A DNA stretch of 11,393 nt. Source: Planctomycetota bacterium. Its GTDB lineage: Bacteria; Planctomycetota; Planctomycetia; Pirellulales; Lacipirellulaceae. The stretch is from assembly GCA_022614705.1 (NCBI GenBank), contig JAKEIB010000003.1, forward strand, positions 1-11,393, written 5' to 3'. A program made the position numbers and the translations under genes. How positions within the stretch are numbered: the stretch's first letter is position 1; every line of letters starts with the position of its first letter. Positions 7,201-11,393 of this stretch are shown in pieces. Under the pieces are notes generated by a model that saw only the letters and a program-made list of their open reading frames with translations, did not search any database and was not told where the DNA came from.

Positions 7201-8534
7201 ACCTCGTTGGCGTCGGCCAGGATGATGGCGTCGCCGCCAGGCGCTGGACCGAGGAGCATCGGTCGGGCCGCGGCGCGCGCGCCGGCGAACGTCTCGGGAA
7301 TGACGATCGTGCCTTCTTCGGCCGTGGCGACCGTGTGCTCGACGCCGTTGCCTTCGCCCAGCAGACGCTGATTGTCTTTGAGCGTAACCGATCCTTCTCC
7401 AGTAAACACGCTGAGGGCGTGCGCGAGAACGATGTCGCCCTCCATGCTGCCGCCGCCATTGATGTCCGTCAGCATGTTGAACGGATTCTCGAACGAGCCG
7501 TCGCCGCCGTCGGGGGCGTCGCTGTCCACGTGCACGATGCGCAGGGCCGAACCATCGGGCTGCGTAAGCGGTATGCCGCCTTGCACAAAGCTTTGGGCCA
7601 GCGCGACGTAATCGTTGCGCATCACCGGCTCGCGGAACCGGTCGGGCACGCCGCAGGCCGGCTGGAAGTCGGTCCGCGTGCGTCCGACAAACCAAGTGAC
7701 GGAGAATGCGGCGTTCGTTTTGAAGATTTCGTCGTCGCTCACGGCGATCTGGAGCAGCAGGTCTGGGTACGCGTATCCGCGCACACCAATGCGGTACCCC
7801 ACCGAGTCATCGTCGTCGTTACCGACGAAATACGGGCCGGCAAACGCCCAGGCGTCGCGCTCCGAGCCGAGCCGCCGTGCCGCTTCCAGCTCCGCTACGG
7901 AATACGAAGTGCTCAACACGGCCTGCGTTAGCTCGGAAATCGAAAAGCCTTCAAAACCGGTCACGCCGGTCGGCACGAATTCGCCAATTTGGTCCTGCGG
8001 TCCGAGCGGCAGATAGCCGTTCGCGCGGAAGTCCCACATGTCGCCCAACGATTCGAGCGACAGGCCAATCTGTGGAAAGAAATTGCCTCCATCCGTGCTG
8101 GTGCCGTCGGTCCACAAGCTGACGCCGGCGATGCGACCCGCGTCCCGGGCTAGCGCGGGGAAGTGCATCGCGCGAAATCCCACGCCCAGGTTGTAGCCCA
8201 CGCCTTGCTGTTCGTTGAGCGTCACCTGGCCGTCGAAGAACGCGGCCGAGCCGTCGAGCGGGAAGACCTGCATCGTGCCAATGTCAAAGTTTCCGCTATC
8301 CGGCTGGCCGTAGCTTTCGGTGCTGTATCGCAAGCGCAGCGTCGTGCCGAGGTCCTGCGAAAAGTAGCTGCCCTCGCTGTAGTGCGACATCGGCGCCGCG
8401 CTGTTGTCCATGCCCGCGGGGCCGACGCCCGGCATCACGACGTCCTGAGCCGAGGATACGCCCGTCGCGGCAAGGCATGCGCCGGCGACCAGAATCGCAA
8501 GGTGCAACCGAATTGCAATGACTCGTTGTGGCAT
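4212..8534 (-). CDS. Giant surface protein: inverse autotransporter-like barrel plus beta-helix passenger
   Basis: This 1440-residue protein is probably anchored in the outer membrane and displays a long adhesin-like passenger. Residues 1-29 are a signal peptide (hydrophobic LAILVAGACLAATG, cleavage near SSA). Residues about 50-290 show alternating polar/aromatic strands such as TTLRLRYSTESYG, GYNLGVGFRAMHF, YRIGVRGYAYPDLLLQIAVS and AAFSVTWFVGRTR, consistent with the intimin/invasin-type N-terminal barrel. From about 333, IVHVDSDAPDGGDGSFENPF is the usual entry motif of a right-handed parallel beta-helix. About 1,100 residues of Asp/Asn/Thr/Gly-rich imperfect coils follow to the stop, with no C-terminal barrel and no PEP-CTERM. 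A segment near residue 756 recurs near 1084 (328 residues apart). Cys occurs only at 20 and 294. The ATG at 8534 gives the signal peptide; the frame stays open to 8738 but that extension is Arg-rich and implausible. Ligand unknown. Confidence 0.82.
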   Translation of the reverse strand: MPQRVIAIRLHLAILVAGACLAATGVSSAQDVVMPGVGPAGMDNSAAPMSHYSEGSYFSQDLGTTLRLRYSTESYGQPDSGNFDIGTMQVFPLDGSAAFFDGQVTLNEQQGVGYNLGVGFRAMHFPALARDAGRIAGVSLWTDGTSTDGGNFFPQIGLSLESLGDMWDFRANGYLPLGPQDQIGEFVPTGVTGFEGFSISELTQAVLSTSYSVAELEAARRLGSERDAWAFAGPYFVGNDDDDSVGYRIGVRGYAYPDLLLQIAVSDDEIFKTNAAFSVTWFVGRTRTDFQPACGVPDRFREPVMRNDYVALAQSFVQGGIPLTQPDGSALRIVHVDSDAPDGGDGSFENPFNMLTDINGGGSMEGDIVLAHALSVFTGEGSVTLKDNQRLLGEGNGVEHTVATAEEGTIVIPETFAGARAAARPMLLGPAPGGDAIILADANEVNNFDIDGQGVTNRAIASPGTGSGNPVLRNLAISNTVDDAIALTPLSFVDTNDVDNDGNVTETIVRGNVTIDDVVFDNIGADDIDINAFTTTDITLPNTTLQEVITITDVSSTNNNGRSIAIANTHSGVGRTATVNNFTWDGGTTGLGGIVLTNFDSTFNATNSTLTNGAVAGAGAQILGDSDGTMTFANTVVFNFVDGTAVDIDGDDGGTDALGGTIAVNGVINNDTGRSVSVRNVGTGANIDFNGNITDSGTGILVDSNSGGTITFIGTLDMDIDTAGGTAILATDNMGATVEFTGPVNINNTGDARGLVATGGGTLRYSNTGNAITTETGQVVVVQNMTIAGQGVIVNDINRTAGDDTAAVQLEDNTGGPIVLGDVTSAMAGDSGTLEGGAADVVVINDSANVTLSGVIINNAAGFSGVHIEKTTAGTQTTNLNDLDINNGDRGVEVSGMAGAGALNMSINDTTIDTPTNIGLSINDVDTGTSAFNNVDIDGNNVGAKGVVIANSNATFNFDANSEIREFDSTDFEVTGAGSTSAGTISFAGDIVNSSAVNPGDTSGMSVHIHEVTGGAITFTAASSINDNNEGMLVENNTGSTIQFQGDNDFNTGANTAVTIDNNAGATISLSNLNIDTTTGNGFVATNGGTLTVLGTTNTIDTEDGVGLQIEDMTIGGTAPAGVSFQSVNVISGITNGIVLRDLAGTGQVSVGNVGGAANSGGALTTAGDAIVLENVANADFNHVQIVSAGGIGVNIDHTAAATNTMDITFNDLNLDLTTGLGMDVDGASAQTFNLRINNSDIEESVVMDNTGAGAFRILLDNTDVTTTGTDEALQVTLGGSTADADLTIQNGSALVAANARALDMAVNGGGSSVEILLEASTFTSAMAEDVSIVNNVGDATDATIRNNTFSNSAAAEDVVILSSGSAGVGTRLDLNLVNNGLAGSTISLETMGTAAGTFNFGVVDRDNANANNPANVTFTPLITDFENIDATDVELPNGP
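5190..6420 (-). repeat. Internal duplication within the beta-helix passenger
   Basis: Two stretches of the surface protein align over at least 90 residues with a shift of about 328 residues (984 bases at the best anchor, 6264 versus 5280). The pairs GLVATGGGTL and GFVATNGGTL, NAITTETGQVVVVQNMTIAG and NTIDTEDGVGLQIEDMTIGG, and VLGDV and VSVGNV occur in the same order. Divergence is high, so this is an old duplication. The boundaries given are approximate. Confidence 0.6.
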
Positions 8535-8862
8535 CGGACAGCTACTCCGGAAGCAATGAGCACACGAGCGCGGAGTGACCATGCTCCGTGCCCAAGGCAG
8601 TCGCGGCATTAGGCGGAGCGCGACGGCGCTCCCACGCCTGAATGGCAAATCGATAAGTTCGTGAAGACAAGGTAGAAAAGGTGCCTCACCGATACGGTGG
8701 GCGGCCGCGATGGTAGTGACGCACCCTAGGCCTCGCAAGGGCAGATTTTACCCAACCCAGCCGCTTGCGGCTTAGCGCGGCATCAAGCCGGGTCGACGCA
8801 AACTCTCTTCCTCCGCTAAGCTGTTGCCAGCAACGTCAATCGCGCTGCCGTCAAGTGCGCAC
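8535..8862. promoter_or_regulatory. Divergent control region between surface protein and permease genes
   Basis: These 328 bases separate the starts of two divergent genes and must hold both promoters; I could not pick convincing -35/-10 pairs. Three symmetric elements are visible. A hairpin lies at 8611-8639 (AGGCG-GAGCGC and GCGCTC-CGCCT), within the likely leader of the surface protein mRNA. CACCG-ATA-CGGTG lies at 8687-8699. AGCCGC-TT-GCGGCT lies at 8759-8772. On the minus strand, CCGGAG about ten bases before the ATG at 8534 may be a weak ribosome binding site. Confidence 0.45.
8759..8772. repeat. Short REP-like palindrome AGCCGCTTGCGGCT
   Basis: This is a perfect 6-bp-arm palindrome with a TT loop, followed by TAGCGCGG. 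I recognise the CCGCTTGCGGCTTAGC motif as one that recurs in intergenic DNA of planctomycete genomes. This is from memory, and only one copy is in the window. Confidence 0.4.
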
Positions 8863-10197
8863 ATGTCCAACCGTTCCGCCAGCAGCCCGAGCAATCCCAC
8901 GGCTCCCAATTCGTCGGCCAATCAAATTGGCATGGCGGCCGCCGTTTCCATCGGCGTCGGCGGGATGGTCGGCGCCGGCATCTTCTCGATCCTCGGCACG
9001 GTGGCTGAAGTCGCTGGAAACGCCATGTGGCTGTCGTTTGCCGTCGGCGGCGTGGTGGCGCTGCTATCGACGTATTCCTACGCCAAGCTGGGCGCTACGT
9101 TCCCGTCGGCCGGCGGTGCAGTGCATTTCTTGGTGAAGAGCTTTGGCGACGGAATTCTGGCCGGCGGAATGAATTTGTTCATGTGGGCCGGCTACATCAT
9201 TTCGCTGGCTCTTTACGCCGCGGCCTTCGGCCATTACGCGGCCACGTTCATCACGACCACTCCTTCAGCGCTGCTCGTGAAGTCGTTGGCAGTAGGCGCC
9301 GTCATCGCGCTCACAATCGTGAACGCATTCGGCGCGCAATTGATGGGCCGATCGGAAACCGTCATCGTGGCCGTGAAGGTTGCCATCCTGTTGCTGTTCG
9401 CGGGCGTCGGAATCTGGTTCATCAAGCCGGCCAATCTATCGCCCCAATTGTGGCCCGACGCCAAGTCGGTCCTGTTCGGCGCGGGCGTGTTGTTCATCGG
9501 CTACGAGGGCTTCGGCCTGGTGACCAATGCCGCCGCCGACATGAAGGATCCGCACCGAATGCTGCCCCGCGCGCTCTACACGGCCGTGATCCTCGTGATC
9601 ATCATCTATCTCGCGGTCGCCGTGACGGTGACCGGCAACCTCACCAACGAGCAAATCGCGGCCGCGGCGGACTACGCGCTGGCCGAAGCCGCACGTCCCT
9701 TCCTGGGCGAGTTCGGCTTTCGACTCGTCGCCATCGCCGCCTTGTTCTCGACCGCCTCGGCCATTAACGCGACGCTGTTCGGTTCGGCCAACGTGTGCTA
9801 CATGATCGCCAAAGACGGCGAGTTACCCGCGGGACTTTCGCGCTCCGCGTGGAAGCAGCTCACCGGCGGCCTGCTGCTAACGGCGATCCTGGTCATCCTG
9901 CTGACGCTGGCCTTCGATCTCTCCGGCATCGCCATGATGGGCAGCGCCGCGTTTCTGCTCGTCTACGCCGTCGTCAACGCCGGCCACCTTTTAGTGCTGA
10001 AACAAACCGGCGCCCGCGCCGCAATCGTCTGGCTCTCGTTGCTAACGTGTCTGGCCATATTCGCGATGCTCGCCGTCTACACTTACCAACAGCAACCCCG
10101 GGCGATCATGGCGCTAATGATTATCGCCATCGGTTCGTTCGTGGTCGAAACGCTGTACCGCGGTTGGACCGGTCGCTCGATAAATCTCGAGCGCTAG
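8863..10197 (+). CDS. APC-superfamily amino acid permease
   Basis: This 444-residue inner-membrane protein looks like an amino acid or amine transporter of the APC family, with about 12 transmembrane helices. Helix 1 carries the signature SIGVGGMVGAGIF (about 29-41), the unwound substrate-binding segment. Helix 2 and the following loop show STYSYAKLGATFPSAGGAVHF, another family hallmark. Helix 6 has LFIGYEGFGLVTNAAADMKDPHRMLPRAL (about 210-238), where the aromatic/Glu/Gly motif lines the binding site and the loop after it is the conserved E-x-D-x-K-P-type region. Further helices lie near 139-160, 166-187, 239-258, 286-306, 334-351, 355-378, 386-406 and 414-431. A polar Ser/Asn/Pro-rich N-terminus of about 22 residues precedes helix 1. 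The ATG at 8863 was preferred to an in-frame TTG at 8824. Substrate cannot be assigned. The gene converges on purU with 26 bases between stops. Confidence 0.87.
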   Translation: MSNRSASSPSNPTAPNSSANQIGMAAAVSIGVGGMVGAGIFSILGTVAEVAGNAMWLSFAVGGVVALLSTYSYAKLGATFPSAGGAVHFLVKSFGDGILAGGMNLFMWAGYIISLALYAAAFGHYAATFITTTPSALLVKSLAVGAVIALTIVNAFGAQLMGRSETVIVAVKVAILLLFAGVGIWFIKPANLSPQLWPDAKSVLFGAGVLFIGYEGFGLVTNAAADMKDPHRMLPRALYTAVILVIIIYLAVAVTVTGNLTNEQIAAAADYALAEAARPFLGEFGFRLVAIAALFSTASAINATLFGSANVCYMIAKDGELPAGLSRSAWKQLTGGLLLTAILVILLTLAFDLSGIAMMGSAAFLLVYAVVNAGHLLVLKQTGARAAIVWLSLLTCLAIFAMLAVYTYQQQPRAIMALMIIAIGSFVVETLYRGWTGRSINLER

Positions 10198-10223
10198 CCG
10201 CGGCAGATAGCAAGACGGTTCAA

Positions 10224-11102
10224 TCACTTCCGCGCCACCACCCGATTGAAATGCAACTGCACTTCGCCGTCGACCACGCGGCGCACGCCTTCTACCAGGC
10301 AGTGCGGCTCGTTGTCCTGTTGGCCGCGGCGAATGATTTCGTCGCGCGACATGCCCGGCGGCACGGTGAATGTCGACTGGTAAATTATCTGGCAGCCGGC
10401 GTCGAGCTCCGGTACGATGAAGTGGCAGGTTGCGCCGAACGTCAGCATCCGGCTGGCGAACGCTTCATGGTACGGCTGCATGCCGGGGAAGCTCGGCAAC
10501 AGGCCGTGGTGCAAATTAATAATCCGCCCGCCGGCGTACTTCCAGCAACTGGCCGCGGGCAAAATTCGCATGTAGCGGGCAAGCACGATGAAATCCACCT
10601 CATGCTCGTCGCACAGCGCGATCATCCGTTCGTCGTCCGGCGTGCCACTGGCTCCGCCACTGCTATGGTCCGCGACTTCCGCAATGTTGAACCACGGCAG
10701 GCCGAATTGCTCGGCCAATCCGCGGCACGAGTCGCGATTGCCGATCATGAGCCGCACGTCGGCCTTCACGTGTCCGTCGCGAATCGCTCGCAACAGCGCC
10801 AGGGCCGGCTCCGGTCGAAACGTCACGCAAATCGCCAACCGTGGCCGCCGGCCCACGATCTCCGGCGACCAGGTCCGAATCGAAAGCTTCGTCCGCGCGG
10901 CCACGTCATTCATCGCGAGTCGCAATTCGTCGAAGCGACTGGCGTCGAGCTCGATCCGCGTGAGCATCGAGAACACGCTCTCCTCATCGTGGTCGTACAT
11001 CTGAATTTCCGCGATGTTCGCGCCCAGCCCGGTCACGGAGTGGACGATCGGATCGGCCAATCCACGGTTATCGGGCCCGACCGCGGTAATCACGACTTGC
11101 AT
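10224..11102 (-). CDS. purU: Formyltetrahydrofolate deformylase
   Basis: This 292-residue protein should hydrolyse 10-formyltetrahydrofolate to formate and tetrahydrofolate in the cytoplasm, balancing one-carbon pools and supplying formate to PurT where present. An N-terminal ACT domain (about 2-75: VITAVGPDNRGLADPIVHSV...NIAEIQMYD) is followed by a formyltransferase-fold domain (about 88-285). The catalytic motif IINLHHGLLPSFPGMQPYHEAF gives Asn196 and His198, and ELDAGCQIIYQ gives Asp234, matching the Asn-His-Asp set of PurN/PurU. VDFIVLARYMRILP is the conserved folate-site strand. Length and domain order match PurU (about 280-290), not PurN (about 210, no ACT). The linker segment ICVTFRPEPALALLRAI departs from the common VSKEEHCL-type sequence. 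The ATG at 11102 has an AGGAA sequence about ten bases upstream. The next upstream DNA is repeat-rich, and no other folate or purine gene is in the window. Confidence 0.92.
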   Translation of the reverse strand: MQVVITAVGPDNRGLADPIVHSVTGLGANIAEIQMYDHDEESVFSMLTRIELDASRFDELRLAMNDVAARTKLSIRTWSPEIVGRRPRLAICVTFRPEPALALLRAIRDGHVKADVRLMIGNRDSCRGLAEQFGLPWFNIAEVADHSSGGASGTPDDERMIALCDEHEVDFIVLARYMRILPAASCWKYAGGRIINLHHGLLPSFPGMQPYHEAFASRMLTFGATCHFIVPELDAGCQIIYQSTFTVPPGMSRDEIIRRGQQDNEPHCLVEGVRRVVDGEVQLHFNRVVARK

Positions 11103-11133
11103 GGCAGGGCATTCCTAGGTGGGGTCTGCGAAC

Positions 11134-11234
11134 TGTAGCTGGGGTCTGTGACCCCGGCAGTTCGGGTCCTATCTCGCCGGCCTCATAGAGGCCAGCTACA
11201 AACGTGCGCCGGCCGGTCAAAGAGGCCAGCTAGA
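11134..11234. repeat. Cluster of three related small hairpin repeats
   Basis: Copy 1 (11134-11158) reads TGTAGCTGG, GGTCTGTGACC, CCGGC. Copy 2 (11176-11200) is the same repeat inverted, with GCCTCATAGAGGC as its centre. Copy 3 (11212-11234) is inverted and slightly shorter, with GTCAAAGAGGCC. Each copy has its own stem (GGGGTC/GACCCC in copy 1, GGCCTC/GAGGCC in copy 2) whose two sides changed together, so base pairing was kept while the sequence differed. GGGGTCTG at 11121 may be a fragment of a fourth. The cluster lies just upstream of purU. Confidence 0.75.
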
Positions 11235-11308
11235 GTCCATGAACACAGTGTAATGCAGACCTCCTGACGTCGCAGGGGCAATCGTTATCCCGTGCCAGTA
11301 GTGTCCGG

Positions 11309-11392
11309 CTATAAGTCGAACAGTTTCAGTTGGTTAGGGTCGGAGGATTCTGGAAACGGTTGATGTTTGGCGGTGAGGGCCTCAAACAGCGG
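11309..11392 (-). CDS. C-terminal fragment of an unidentified protein (runs off the window)
   Basis: Reading the minus strand from the window edge, one frame gives 27 residues ending HQPFPESSDPNQLKLFDL and a TAG stop at 11311-11309. The composition is ordinary for a protein C-terminus, and the QLKLFDL ending resembles ends I have seen in transposases, but the fragment is too short to identify. The start lies beyond the right edge. The sequence just after the stop, GCCGGACACTACTGGCACGG on the minus strand, could be the end of an insertion sequence; this is a guess. I see no other gene between 11103 and 11308. Confidence 0.35.
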   Translation of the reverse strand, partial: PLFEALTAKHQPFPESSDPNQLKLFDL

Positions 11393-11393
11393 G

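Noticed and set aside
5934..7371. Long plus-strand open frames of 373-405 codons opposite the surface protein
   Set aside because: Their composition (runs of Val, Asp, Arg, or of Pro, Ser, Val) mirrors the antisense of the Asp/Asn/Thr/Gly-rich beta-helix. They have no domains and no start context.
10224..11102. PurN (phosphoribosylglycinamide formyltransferase)
   Set aside because: An N-terminal ACT domain and a length of 292 residues fit PurU; PurN is about 210 residues without ACT.
9795..11138. A 447-codon open frame on the plus strand spanning the permease end and purU
   Set aside because: It crosses two well-supported genes in other frames, is Arg/His/Ala-rich with no recognisable domain, and is a typical shadow frame in GC-rich DNA.

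Overview
The window looks like chromosome from a GC-rich planctomycete, probably of the Pirellulales type. Four things point there: a secreted protein ending in a PEP-CTERM sorting signal, a very long signal-peptide-bearing protein with an intimin-type (inverse autotransporter) barrel and a parallel beta-helix passenger, almost no operon clustering, and intergenic gaps filled with several unrelated palindromic repeat families. The lineage is inferred from gene style; no rRNA or other marker gene is present.

Layout. 184-684 (minus) encodes a tandem ACT-domain ligand-binding protein. A 389-base gap (685-1073) holds two large inverted repeats. On the plus strand follow a hotdog-fold acyl-CoA thioesterase (1074-1532), a ParD/ParE-type toxin-antitoxin pair with a 4-base overlap (1567-1809 and 1806-2126), a PfpI/DJ-1 protein (2208-2786), an inverted repeat just after its stop, and a secreted cyclophilin-type prolyl isomerase with a PEP-CTERM tail (3005-3850). 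A 361-base gap dominated by a nested compound palindrome (3944-4177) separates it from a convergent 1440-residue surface protein (4212-8534, minus). A 328-base divergent control region leads to an APC-family amino acid permease (8863-10197, plus), which converges on purU, formyltetrahydrofolate deformylase (10224-11102, minus). The right end holds three copies of a small hairpin repeat and a 27-residue C-terminal fragment of a minus-strand gene running off the window.

How the genes relate. Only the toxin-antitoxin pair is a clear operon. The thioesterase, PfpI-like protein, permease and PurU are separate housekeeping or accessory metabolic genes. The two exported proteins face each other across the compound palindrome. 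One is a periplasmic or surface prolyl isomerase and the other a very large outer-membrane beta protein, so a shared role in cell-envelope biology is possible but not shown.

I see no CRISPR array, tRNA, rRNA, complete insertion sequence or defence island. The most unusual features are the number and variety of palindromic repeats and the architecture of the giant surface protein. I do not see convincing evidence of a wholly new multi-gene system.
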